64,000 bases of DNA from JAXMHB01 sp046346965 (GTDB lineage Bacteria; Pseudomonadota; Gammaproteobacteria; Xanthomonadales; SZUA-5), in NCBI GenBank assembly GCA_046346965.1, contig JAXMHB010000018.1, positions 1-64,000 on the forward strand, read 5' to 3'. Position 1 is the stretch's first letter, and the number at the start of each line of letters is the position of its first letter. Below the pieces are notes generated by a model. It worked only from the letters and a program-made list of their open reading frames with translations, was not told the origin of the DNA and searched no databases. This document shows, one piece after another, positions 43,909 through 51,714 of the stretch. The position numbers and the translations under genes were made by a program.

Positions 43909-44982
43909 CCTGATTAGCGTCGAACCTCAGTAGTCGTCAGTGGTCTGTCTCAGCCTGTGAGACGGCCGGGTGGGATCTTGGTGCCATTGAGAGCCAGGAG
44001 AGTGGCGATGGCAATGAACCAGGTGCAGTTCCAGAAGGGTCTGTCGGTGGCGGAGTTCATGGCGAGCTATGGCAGCGAGGCGGGGTGTCGGGAGGCGCTG
44101 GAGCGTGCGCGCTGGCCGCAGGGCTTCGTCTGCCCAAAGTGCAGCCATGTCACCTGCCGTCGTTTCGAGCGCGGTGGGCAGCTCTATCTCGAGTGCACCG
44201 CGTGCGGCCGTCAGACTTCGCTAGTCAGCGGTACGCTGTTCCAATCCTCCAAGCTGCCCCTGCGTCTTTGGTTCCTTGCGATGTACTTGCTCAGCGCGGC
44301 GAAGACCAACCTTCGGCTCCCGAGCTCAAGCGCCATCTGGCGTCTGCGGCCTGCACCGCATGGCGAACGAAACAGAAGACATCATGTAGGCCATGACCGC
44401 ACGCCAAGAGGCCCGCAGGCTCGAGGGCTTCGTGCAGATCGACGACGCCTACCTGGGCGGCGAGATCAATGGCGCTGCCGGGGCGCGGCTCTCCCAACAA
44501 GCAGGCCTTCTTGATCGCCAGACCGACGAGACGATGGAGGTTGCGCTGTACGCCGTGGCCGAGCCGGTCCCGACCTCGACAAGGCCGCAGTGGCTGATTG
44601 GGCCGCGCGCCGCCTGGATCCAGAATGTGAGGTGTACACCGATGGGCTTGGCGCGTTCAACGCGCTCGAAGACCAAGGCCATGCACGCACCACGGTTGTC
44701 GCGTCCGGGCGCCGCGAGCGAACGCAGACGACAAGCGCGCGCTGGGTCAACGTGGTGCTGGCAAACATCAAGCGCTCGCTCTCCGGCGTGTACCACTCGA
44801 TCCGACAGCAGAAATATGCTCGGCGCTACTTGGCGGAGGCCACTTGGCGCTTCAACCGGCGCTTCGACTTGCGAGCGCTCGTGCCGAGGCTCACTGTAGC
44901 CATGGCGACGTGCGGACCCCACTCGGAACGAATGCTCCGGATGGCGACGAACTATGCGCACTGAAGATTAGCGCTAATCAGG
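43909..44982 (+). mobile_element. IS1595-family insertion sequence, decayed
   Basis: A 1074-bp element with perfect 11-bp terminal inverted repeats CCTGATTAGCG (43909-43919) and CGCTAATCAGG (44972-44982). It is flanked by the 8-bp direct repeat TTCTTGCA (43901-43908 and 44983-44990), the duplication size expected for IS1595. The transposase inside is frameshifted, so the element is not autonomous. Confidence 0.92.
44008..44964 (+). pseudogene. IS1595-family transposase, multiply frameshifted
   Basis: The N-terminal zinc ribbon FVCPKCSHVTCRRFERG with CTACGRQTSLVSGTLFQSS, then LRLWFLAMYLLSAAKTN, is in one frame. SAPELKRHLA lies in a second frame. EGFVQIDDAYLGGEINGAAG (first catalytic Asp region) lies in a third. 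EVYTDGLGAFNAL (second Asp) through NIKRSLSGVYHSIRQQKYAR returns to the first. At least three indels separate them, so the ISXO2-like DDE transposase is inactive. Confidence 0.88.
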
Positions 44983-44990
44983 TTCTTGCA
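44983..44990. repeat. IS target-site duplication, right copy
   Basis: TTCTTGCA, the right copy of the 8-bp duplication. Joining 43908 to 44991 restores the LprI-like frame. Confidence 0.92.
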
Positions 44991-45132
44991 AGATCCTCTC
45001 AACCACGGCGCGCGCGGACGAAATCGGTCGGCTTCTGGACTCACAAACGGGCGGTTAGGCTAAAGCGCGGGAACAGTCACCCGGAAAGGAAAGAGCCCGG
45101 CAAAAATGGGAAGGCAAAACGGGGACAGTCAG

Positions 45133-45154
45133 TGCGCCAAGCGGAGTTGGCGCA
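45133..45154. repeat. REP-like hairpin TGCGCCAA/TTGGCGCA
   Basis: A perfect 8-bp stem with a GCGGAG loop following GGGGACAGTCAG. It resembles the repetitive extragenic palindromes associated with RAYT transposases. Confidence 0.55.
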
Positions 45155-45442
45155 ATCTAGGTGATTGCATTCGATAGCGAGTGGGGTAACTGTGAGCAGT
45201 CTGGCGGCTGGGTTCTCACTGGTCGCACTCGATGGCGCGTTCTTCGCTGGGTTCTGTCGTTGCAGAACGAGGACATGCGAGATTTGGTAAATTGGCGAGC
45301 CGAACGAACGTGGACACGCATGCGAACGAACGTGGACACGCAGGATTTGCTTGAGCACGGCGCCGGCGGCCGATCATTGCTCGCGTCTCTGGAGGTTCCG
45401 GCCGTCTGAGTGGCGTTCTGCGCAGGAAAATCCAACGCGCCC

Positions 45443-45459
45443 AGGCGCCCGCGGCGCCT
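45443..45459. repeat. AGGCGCC-CGC-GGCGCCT hairpin, copy 1
   Basis: A perfect 7-bp stem with a CGC loop, located about 20 bp beyond the stop of RAYT copy 1. The same hairpin occurs at 47339, 47702 and 47850, twice more in the same position after a RAYT 3' end. Confidence 0.75.
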
Positions 45460-45479
45460 AAAACGGCTGGCTGAACCGC

Positions 45480-46346
45480 TTAGCTCAGTTTTTCGAGCCA
45501 GCGGGCGTAGCCGATGCCTTTCATCCACGCCTGACCGATGGCGGCTGCTTTGTCCATGATCGACTCGGCGCCGCCGACGATGCGCCAGTAGGCCGAACCG
45601 ATGCCCTTCACCTGTCCGGTCCAGTGGCTGGCATCGAGTCCAAGGCGGCGGAGCGCGGGTGGTTCTGTCAGGTGTATGGCACCGCGCTTGTCGGGTCGGA
45701 ACTGTCGGCCTGTGTAATCAACGAGTTGGATGTATTCTGCCTCGGTCATTGGCAGCCGAAACACCGACAAACCGACGATGGGCCGCAGCGTTTCGCTTGC
45801 TCTCTTGGGCTGTTCGCGCAAGGTCTCTGCGCGCGCCTGCACGCTGGTGTGATCGGAGCGCTCGACGTTCTTGGCGATACCGGCCCGCACCGGGTTCAAA
45901 TCCACATAAGCCATCGCCGCCGCCAATGCGCGTTCGTCTGCCAGCAGCTGGCACTTGAAGCGGCCTTCCCAAAACCGACCTTTGACACCGTCCTCCGCAT
46001 TGGCCCGCCGTGCAACGTACTCGTCCAGGCACTTCATGAACCAGGACAGATCGCGGAGCCGCTTGCGGTATAGGTCGGCCATCGCGACCAGCCGCTCGCG
46101 CCGCGCGGCCTGGCGCTCGGGGTCACTGAGCGGGAATAGTCGCCCCCAGCGGCCGGCGACCTCGTCGTCCGTCCAGGCTCGCGCCAGTTCAGGTTCCGCC
46201 GAGAGGACGATGTGCAGATGGTTGCTCATCACCGCATAGGCGTACACGTCGACCGCGAAAATCTCGCCCAACCCCCTGATTCGATTGACGATCATCGGCT
46301 TGCGCGCATCGTGGTCCTGGCCGGTGAGCGGATCAACGCCGCATAG
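45480..46346 (-). pseudogene. REP-associated tyrosine transposase (RAYT), 5' truncated copy
   Basis: It is nearly identical to the full-length copy at 47887-48837 but lacks its first 28 codons. Homology begins at LCGVDPLTGQDHDARKPMIV directly after the antitoxin stop codon. The HUH motif lies in MSNHLHIVLSAEPELA, and conserved segments WFMKCLDEYVARRANAEDGV and RFWEGRFKCQLLADERALA are intact. An ATG at 46295 could start a 271-residue product. RAYTs are single-copy-like Y1/IS200-type transposases that mobilise REP hairpins. The missing N-terminus probably leaves it inactive. Confidence 0.82.
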
Positions 46347-46571
46347 TCATCGACGCGCGCCCCTGCTGTGCGGCGCGACCACCCTGTCGGTATTTGCGGC
46401 CTCGCGCAATTGATCGGCGGCGATGCGCACCGGCTTTCCGTCCTCGACGACGATGATGGCCGTGTTGGTCTGCACGGCCAGCTGACGGGCCGCCTGCGCG
46501 GCGCGTCGCATAGCGGCCAGCGATGCCCGCAGATCGGGGTTTCTGGCTCGGTCCAGGTCTTGTTGCCTCAT
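46347..46571 (-). CDS. Small antitoxin-like protein of a zeta-toxin pair
   Basis: A 74-residue protein (RASLAAMRRAAQAARQLAVQ, TNTAIIVVEDGKPVRI). Small proteins of this type commonly follow chromosomal zeta-toxin genes and are presumed to be the antitoxin. ATG 46571 overlaps the toxin stop (ATGA). The stop codon lies exactly at the junction with the truncated RAYT copy, so the C-terminus may have been altered by that insertion. Confidence 0.6.
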   Translation of the reverse strand: MRQQDLDRARNPDLRASLAAMRRAAQAARQLAVQTNTAIIVVEDGKPVRIAADQLREAANTDRVVAPHSRGARR

Positions 46572-47045
46572 GGTTGCTCGCTCCATTCCAGCAGAATGGG
46601 TTCTGTGCCCGTATTGTCGTACAAGGCCCAGTCGTCCACCGCCGTTTGATAGTGCTGCACAAAGTTGTGCCACCCGGATGCGTAGCGACGCCGGATAACG
46701 CTCTCGGGGATGCTGTGGCCACCTTGGAGTGCGCGCTCGGCCACGCGGGCGATGGCGGTGTCGGCGTTGGGCAGTCGCAGGAAGTACAGGCTGACGCGGT
46801 AGCCCGCCGCGCGCCATTGCTCGATTTGGCGCAGATAGCCGATGCCGGCCAGTGTGGTCTCGAAGGCGAAACTCTCGCCACGGTGTACGCACCCGGCGAT
46901 TTCCTCCAGCATCAAGCGTGCTGCCTTGATCGCTGCGGTCTCAGGCAAAGGGCGCCAGCCCCGCGGCAATCAGATCGGCATTGATGAAGCTCGGCAGCTG
47001 CGCCTCGGCCGGGAGGAAGGCGCAACCCGGGCGCCATCCACATCG
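46568..47045 (-). pseudogene. Zeta-toxin family protein, N-terminally truncated and frameshifted
   Basis: The main frame has ETAAIKAARLMLEEIAGCVH, RGESFAFETTLAGIGYL, RVSLYFLRLPNADTAIARVA and GGHSIPESVIRRRYASGWHN, which match zeta-toxin/UDP-GlcNAc-kinase-like proteins. The preceding part, AFLPAEAQLPSFINADLIAA-GLAPFA, is in another frame. Inserting one base in GCCTGAGACC (near 46948) would join them. The Walker A GxxGxGK segment that should come just before is absent, so the toxin is inactive. Upstream sequence (47046-47222) shows no recognisable gene. Confidence 0.75.
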
Positions 47046-47222
47046 GCCTGGCCGCGACGCCGCGCAACCGGGCACAGCGGATACGGAGCACCTTCTGCGC
47101 GGATGTCGCGCGGCACCATGCGCGCCGGCGGTGGGTGAGGCGACCGCGCAGGTCATCGGGCCGGCGGCTGGGGCTTGCCGCGTCCGGTGGATGCCGCCGA
47201 GTGCCCGGCCAACTGCGGATAG

Positions 47223-47367
47223 CAGAACGGGGACACGCAGGATCTGCCAACGAGCCGAGCTTAGGGCCGTTCTTTGCCGGCGCCTCGCTGAATACGTGCC
47301 GTCTTGTCGCCCTGTACGTGCAAAAACCCAACGCCCCCAGGCGCCCGCGGCGCCTAAGATTCTTGGC
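47223..47367. repeat. 145-bp direct repeat, copy 1
   Basis: Matches 47586-47730 with a single difference (GAGCCGAGC versus GAGCCGAAC). It includes AACGGGGACACGCAGGATCT and the GGCGCC hairpin (47339-47355). The second copy follows a RAYT 3' fragment. Confidence 0.85.
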
Positions 47368-47375
47368 TGAACTGC

Positions 47376-47570
47376 TCAGCTCAGTTTTTCGAGCCAGCGG
47401 GCGTAGCCGATGCCTTTCATCCACGCCTGACCGATGGCTTGTGCCTTTTCCATGATCGCCTCGGCGCCGCCGACGATGCGCCAGTAGGCCGAGCCGACGC
47501 CCTTCACCTGTCCGGTCCAGTGGCTGACGTCGAGTCCAAGCCGGCGCAGGGCGGTTGGTTCGGTTGGATG
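47376..47570 (-). pseudogene. RAYT 3' fragment
   Basis: About 65 codons corresponding to the transposase C-terminus (LRRLGLDVSHWTGQVKGVGS, AYWRIVGGAEAIMEKA, IGYARWLEKLS) with stop TGA at 47376-47378. It is joined at its 5' end to the second copy of the 145-bp repeat. Confidence 0.8.
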
Positions 47571-47585
47571 TATGGCGAACGGCGA

Positions 47586-47730
47586 CAGAACGGGGACACG
47601 CAGGATCTGCCAACGAGCCGAACTTAGGGCCGTTCTTTGCCGGCGCCTCGCTGAATACGTGCCGTCTTGTCGCCCTGTACGTGCAAAAACCCAACGCCCC
47701 CAGGCGCCCGCGGCGCCTAAGATTCTTGGC
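47586..47730. repeat. 145-bp direct repeat, copy 2
   Basis: The second copy, with its GGCGCC hairpin at 47702-47718. A further copy of the hairpin alone lies at 47850-47866, just after the stop of the intact RAYT gene. Confidence 0.85.
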
Positions 47731-47849
47731 AGACGGATCAGGACACGCGAGATTTGGCCGATTGAAGTGTTGTGGGGTCGGATTGAGCGACGCGACTCGC
47801 ATAATTCGAGGTTTGCAGGAGTGTTTTCTGGCGCCGCGCCAACGCCCCC

Positions 47850-47866
47850 AGGCGCCCGCGGCGCCT
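47850..47866. repeat. AGGCGCC-CGC-GGCGCCT hairpin at the end of the intact RAYT
   Basis: Identical 7-bp stem and CGC loop to the hairpins at 45443, 47339 and 47702. It lies 20 bp downstream of the stop of the full-length transposase gene, so it is probably the REP-like end recognised by this RAYT. Confidence 0.7.
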
Positions 47867-47886
47867 AAAATGCTTGGCTGAACTGC

Positions 47887-48837
47887 TCAGCTCAGTTTTT
47901 CGAGCCAACGGGCATAGCCGATGCCTTTCATCCACGCCTGACCGATGGCGGCTGCTTTGTCCATGATCGCCTCGGCGCCGCCGACAATGCGCCAGTAGGC
48001 CGAGCCGACGCCCTTCACTTGCCCGGTCCAGTGGCTGGCATCGAGTCCCAGCCGACGCAAGGCGGGCGGTTCGGTTGGGTGTATGGCGCCGCGCTTGTCG
48101 GGTCGGATCTGTCGGCCTGTGTAATCAACCAGTTGAATGTACTCGGCTTCCGTCATCGGCAGCCGAAACACCGACAGGCCAACGATGGGCCGCAGCGTTT
48201 CGCTTGCTCTCTTGGGCTGCTCCCGCAAGGTCTCTGCGCGCGACTGCACACTGGTGTGATCGGATCGCTCGACGTTCTTGGCGATACCGGCCCGCACCGG
48301 GTTCAAATCCACGTAAGCCATGGCCGCCGCCAATGCGCGTTCGTCCGCGAGCAGCTGACACTTGAATCGGCCCTCCCAAAATCGCCCTTTGACGCCGTCT
48401 TCGGCGTTGGCGCGCCGTGCAACGTACTCGTCCAGGCACTTCATGAACCACGAGAGATCGCAGAGCCGCTTGCGGTACAGGTCCGCCATCGCCACCAGCC
48501 GCTCGCGTCTGGCGGCTTGGCGCTCGGAGTCCGCGAGCGGAAACAGCAGCTCCCAGCGATCTGCGACCTCGTCATCCGTCCAGCCTCGCGCCAGCTCCGG
48601 CTCCACCGAGAGGACGACGTGCAGGTGGTTGCTCATCACCGCATAGGCATACACGGCGACCGCGAAGATCTCGCCCAACTCCCGGATTCGACGCACGATC
48701 ATGGGCTTGCGTGCGTCGTGATTCTGGCCCGTGAGCGGATCGACGCCACACAACCACGCCCGACGCACGCAGCGCGTCACGCAGTGGTACATGCCGTGCT
48801 GGTCGGCGCTGACAGTGTGGGCGCGGGCTTGAGTCAT
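47887..48837 (-). CDS. REP-associated tyrosine transposase (RAYT), full length
   Basis: A 316-residue Y1/IS200-type transposase. It starts MTQARAHTVSADQHGMYHCV, the usual RAYT entry. The HUH motif lies in MSNHLHVVLSVEPELARGW, followed by RERLVAMADLYRKRLCDLS, ARRANAEDGVKGRFWEGRF and YVDLNPVRAGIAKNVERSDH. RAYTs cut and join single-stranded DNA at REP hairpins. The upstream sequence TGTAGGAAAATTCTTACACA (about 48889-48908) is a typical companion. The 3' side carries the GGCGCC hairpin. It appears intact and may have generated the two damaged copies nearby. Confidence 0.9.
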   Translation of the reverse strand: MTQARAHTVSADQHGMYHCVTRCVRRAWLCGVDPLTGQNHDARKPMIVRRIRELGEIFAVAVYAYAVMSNHLHVVLSVEPELARGWTDDEVADRWELLFPLADSERQAARRERLVAMADLYRKRLCDLSWFMKCLDEYVARRANAEDGVKGRFWEGRFKCQLLADERALAAAMAYVDLNPVRAGIAKNVERSDHTSVQSRAETLREQPKRASETLRPIVGLSVFRLPMTEAEYIQLVDYTGRQIRPDKRGAIHPTEPPALRRLGLDASHWTGQVKGVGSAYWRIVGGAEAIMDKAAAIGQAWMKGIGYARWLEKLS

Positions 48838-48949
48838 GCGACCATGATGGCCAGCCGCGACGGCGCTGTCTGTCGGATTTCTTCGCGCCCTTGTGTAAGA
48901 ATTTTCCTACAGATCGCTGCGTGTCCTTGATCTGTTTCCTTGATCTGTT

Positions 48950-49090
48950 TTAATCGAGCAGGTTGCGCACCTTGGTGGCATCCCAGACGAAGGGCCGCTG
49001 GATCTCCGGGATGGCGATCTCGCCCGACTTGATCCAGGTCAGCAGCGTTTCGATCGCGTGCGGGGTGACCGAGTAGCGTTGCGTGGACAT
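48950..49090 (-). pseudogene. DUF262 protein, N-terminal remnant
   Basis: Forty-six codons reading MSTQRYSVTPHAIETLLTWI, SGEIAIPEIQRPFVWD and KVRNLLD then stop. This is the conserved start of DUF262 (GmrS/ParB-like nuclease) proteins, whose helix continues after KVRNLLDSL. The frame is cut at the edge of the RAYT-associated sequence AACAGATCAAGGAAACAG. DUF262 proteins often belong to restriction or defence loci. Confidence 0.72.
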
Positions 49091-49102
49091 GCGTGGGCGG
49101 AC

Positions 49103-49270
49103 TCAGGCGTGTTGGACGAGAGGCGTTTTGAGTTCGTCGAAGGCGGCTATTTTGCGCATTGCGAGGTCACTGAGTCTTGATACTTCAACGCTGAGCGCAT
49201 CTGGCAGCCTGACGGATTTTACTCGCGAGTGCGTTGAAGGTCCGACAGGCATTTGGTCCAGATGCTTCAT
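49103..49270 (-). pseudogene. HsdS-like C-terminal remnant
   Basis: A 55-codon frame ending SRLSDLAMRKIAAFDELKTP-LVQHA. The segment RKIAAFDELK resembles the end of type I restriction specificity subunits (RKLAALDELKKSLL). It lies 12 bp upstream of the DUF262 remnant on the same strand. Both look like leftovers of a type I restriction locus. The assignment is based on a short match only. Confidence 0.45.
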
Positions 49271-49390
49271 TAGGTCGCGAGGAGAGCATCGAAGTCGTTG
49301 TGGTGACCAGGGAATCCGCCGGTGGCGGCGTCGGGGCGGAGCTGAGAGCCGTTGCGTCGCCGCGGAGAAACGCGGTCCGCGGCGTCGCCC

Positions 49391-50212
49391 TCAGGCCTCG
49401 TCAATCACATGGCTGCGGCAGCAGACGCCGCGGAAGCGGGTTGGGCCGCGTTGCTCCACTTGGGCAGCGGCGTCGTCGGTGTGCCACCAGCTGAAGGTCT
49501 GCCAGATGGCTTCCGGGCAGCTGGAGTGGCTGGCGAGGCCGGGGGTCAGGTCGAGGCCCAGGGTGTTGAGTACGCTGTCGACGACCATCGCGGCGGGGAA
49601 GCCGACGCCCTCGTGCAACGGATTGCCTTGTCCGCGGATGCCCCAGGCATAGCCGAGCCAGCGCCACGCGCACTCGGCGGTGGAAATCACGTCGCCGCGC
49701 CGGCGATATTGATCGATGGCGGCAGTGGCATCGAATGCCAGGCCGTGCTCGGTTGCGCGCAGTTGGGCCCGGGTTTCGGTCGACAGGCGCAGCAAGGCAA
49801 TATTGGGATAATCGATCGGCGAATCGATCAGGGCCTCGATGCCGGTCTGGATGCCGTTGTTCCAGGTCGGCACATTGCGCAGCAGGCGCTCGCTCTGGTG
49901 CGCCATGGGCGTCTGGATCGCCGGCAAATGCACGCCGAAGGACTGGAAACCCTCCGCGCTGCGGACGATCAGGAACACTTCCGACCAGGATGAGGGCGAG
50001 CGGTCGTAGCGGGCCAGCGACTGCGCAAAACGCAGGCACAGGTCCAGCGAGGTGCGACCGCCCACCAGGACCACGCCGATCTCGGCGTCGGCAAAGGCTT
50101 CCGATGCCCAGTGGCGCTGCAGAAAGGCGAGATTGCTCTCGCCCGGCTGGCGGTCCTCCTGCCGGATTTCACGATTGCGCTCGCGCAGATTGGATTCGCG
50201 AATACTCAGCAT
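49391..50212 (-). CDS. Unrecognised protein paired with PhoD-like phosphatase
   Basis: A 273-residue soluble protein with a good AGGAGA site before ATG 50212. No family was recognised. It starts with a charged helix (SNLRERNREIRQEDRQPGES), then FADAEIGVVLVGGRTSLDLC, SEVFLIVRSAEGFQSFGVHL, ALIDSPIDYPNIALLRLSTE and a Cys/Trp-containing C-terminus (WWHTDDAAAQ, RGVCCRSHVIDEA). It lies 17 bp downstream of the PhoD-like gene, which implies co-transcription and a shared role. Confidence 0.65.
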   Translation of the reverse strand: MLSIRESNLRERNREIRQEDRQPGESNLAFLQRHWASEAFADAEIGVVLVGGRTSLDLCLRFAQSLARYDRSPSSWSEVFLIVRSAEGFQSFGVHLPAIQTPMAHQSERLLRNVPTWNNGIQTGIEALIDSPIDYPNIALLRLSTETRAQLRATEHGLAFDATAAIDQYRRRGDVISTAECAWRWLGYAWGIRGQGNPLHEGVGFPAAMVVDSVLNTLGLDLTPGLASHSSCPEAIWQTFSWWHTDDAAAQVEQRGPTRFRGVCCRSHVIDEA

Positions 50213-50229
50213 GATGATCTCCTGTCGAT

Positions 50230-51648
50230 TCAGAACAAGCGCACGGTCATTCCGGCGCTGGGTGTGTTGTTGAGGCTGAGATAATGGATGTGTGCAGCCA
50301 TGCGGGCGCCCTGATGCTCGATCGACAGCAGCGCCAGTTGATCGCCGGTCTGGCCGGCGCGCTCCAGGCTCGCGCCATTGCTGCGCCTGACCGCCGTCAG
50401 ATGTGCAGGCTGCAAGTGGCTGCCGCCCGCATGCTTTCTAAAGGGGCCGAGGTCGTCAAAATCGGGATCGGAATGGCGTGGCCAATCCCGCCAGGGCCGG
50501 TAACGTGGTTGCCAATCGAGCAAGGCCATTGGCGACACAAAGGCCTCGTACACGCCATCGTTCGCCGCGCCGCCGGTGTGTTTGGCGTACATCACGCGCC
50601 CCCAGTGCACATCCCCGGTGAGGTAAATCAGCTTCTGCGGATGACCGGCCACCGCCTGACAAAACTGTCTGAAATCGGGGAAATCGGCCTGCTCGAAATC
50701 GGTCATCGACCCGGTGGCACCGCGGAACAGACCTTGGCCAGACAGGATCACCGGCACCGCACCAGCCGCGTGCGCGGCCGTCAGAGCGGTTTGCAAGCGC
50801 AGATACATGTCGCTGCCGCCATCCAGCCGCGCCAGCAGCGGATTGGCGGGGAAGTCGGATTTCGCCCTGCGCAGCCAGCGCAGATCCAGGCCCAGCAGGC
50901 GCAGCGCGCCGGCTTCGATGTCGATGAACTCCGGCATTCCCGGCGCCGCCGCCACGCGCGGGCGCTGGAAGGCGTGGAAGGCCTCCAGGGCGGCCTGACG
51001 CCAGCGCTGGCGACCCGCTGCGCTGTGCGTGTTGTTCATGTGGAACTGGCGTTCCGGCGCGTTGTTCCACAGCTCGTGGTCATCGGCGATCAACAGCAGG
51101 GGTGCCGACGCAAGCACGGCGCCAAAGCCGGGCTGGTCGAACCAATTGCGGATGTAATCGTCCAGAAAGCGGTCGCGCAGCCAGTCAAGGTCATCCTGGA
51201 AGTTCTTGTGCCAGGGCAGATCGAGGTACACCTGATCGCCCATCAGCGCACACAGATCGGGCGCCCCGCCGCCGCACAGCTTGCGGACCTCGCCCAGCGC
51301 CTTGTCGATGGCGCCGTGATTGGCCTTGTCGTAGTAGTAGCAGGAGCCCAACAGCATATTGAAGCGCTGACCCGGCGTCAGACGCGGCAAGGGTCGCGCC
51401 TGCAGGCTGGCGACCGTCTTGCCCTGGACCTGCGCCTCGATCCAGATCGGCGTTGCGGTCGCAAACTCATACAGCGCCGTCTGCACGCTGCCCGCGCGCC
51501 CGGGCGGCAGCTCCAGGGCCAGCTGCGCTGCCGCCAGCGGCTGCCCCTGGTGCATCAAGCGGACGGTCGTCACATCGCCATCGACCACGCCCACCCACAC
51601 GCGCACCGTCCCCGGGGGACTGGCGTGTTGCAGCAGCCGTACGCGCAT
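50230..51648 (-). CDS. PhoD-like metallophosphatase
   Basis: A 472-residue protein with the PhoD/PAP-like metal motifs: FNMLLGSCYYYDKAN, LCALMGDQVYLDLPWHKNF, LLLIADDHELWNNAPERQ, ILSGQGLF and LIYLTGDVHWGRVMYAKHTG. There is no Tat or Sec signal, unlike classical secreted PhoD, so it is probably cytosolic. The first 90 residues form a beta-rich domain (VRVWVGVVDGDVTTVRLMHQ). ATG 51648 follows ACGGAG. Its upstream region is the large tandem-repeat array. Confidence 0.85.
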   Translation of the reverse strand: MRVRLLQHASPPGTVRVWVGVVDGDVTTVRLMHQGQPLAAAQLALELPPGRAGSVQTALYEFATATPIWIEAQVQGKTVASLQARPLPRLTPGQRFNMLLGSCYYYDKANHGAIDKALGEVRKLCGGGAPDLCALMGDQVYLDLPWHKNFQDDLDWLRDRFLDDYIRNWFDQPGFGAVLASAPLLLIADDHELWNNAPERQFHMNNTHSAAGRQRWRQAALEAFHAFQRPRVAAAPGMPEFIDIEAGALRLLGLDLRWLRRAKSDFPANPLLARLDGGSDMYLRLQTALTAAHAAGAVPVILSGQGLFRGATGSMTDFEQADFPDFRQFCQAVAGHPQKLIYLTGDVHWGRVMYAKHTGGAANDGVYEAFVSPMALLDWQPRYRPWRDWPRHSDPDFDDLGPFRKHAGGSHLQPAHLTAVRRSNGASLERAGQTGDQLALLSIEHQGARMAAHIHYLSLNNTPSAGMTVRLF

Positions 51649-51714
51649 AGGCCCGACTCCGTGGTGTGTGCACTACGCTTCAGGAGGACGCAGAGCGGCG
51701 CGTGTCTCACTTGG

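Larger units (their letters stand above)
43590..45058 (+). pseudogene. LprI-like (DUF1311) exported protein gene, split by an IS element
   Basis: The 5' part (43590-43908) encodes a signal peptide (MKCLLLFAAFAVCAPCVDAQ) and an LprI-type segment (DRGETIYINACLKSKLAIEE, then GSWLDYRERYCQIIYAMN). An IS1595 element follows. Removing the element and one copy of the 8-bp target duplication joins the frame exactly: codons ...GLSC continue as KILSTTARADEIGRLLD and end at TAG 45056-45058, giving 128 residues. LprI-family proteins inhibit lysozyme. The gene is visibly less GC-rich than its neighbours, which suggests acquisition before disruption. The truncated frame would stop two bases inside the element. 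Confidence 0.85.
45059..45479. other. Gap between the split LprI gene and the RAYT copy
   Basis: A 421-bp stretch without a credible gene. It holds a hairpin at 45133-45154 (TGCGCCAA/TTGGCGCA), the phrase AACGGGGACAGTC at 45118, two copies of CGAACGAACGTGGACACGCA (about 45300 and 45322), and the GGCGCC hairpin at 45443. Similar GGGGACACGCAGGAT phrases recur around 47230 and 47590, so it is probably RAYT-associated debris. Confidence 0.6.

Noticed and set aside
43590..49270. Prophage or integrative element
   Set aside because: No integrase, phage structural gene, tRNA att site or conjugation gene was seen. An IS element and RAYT copies explain the region.
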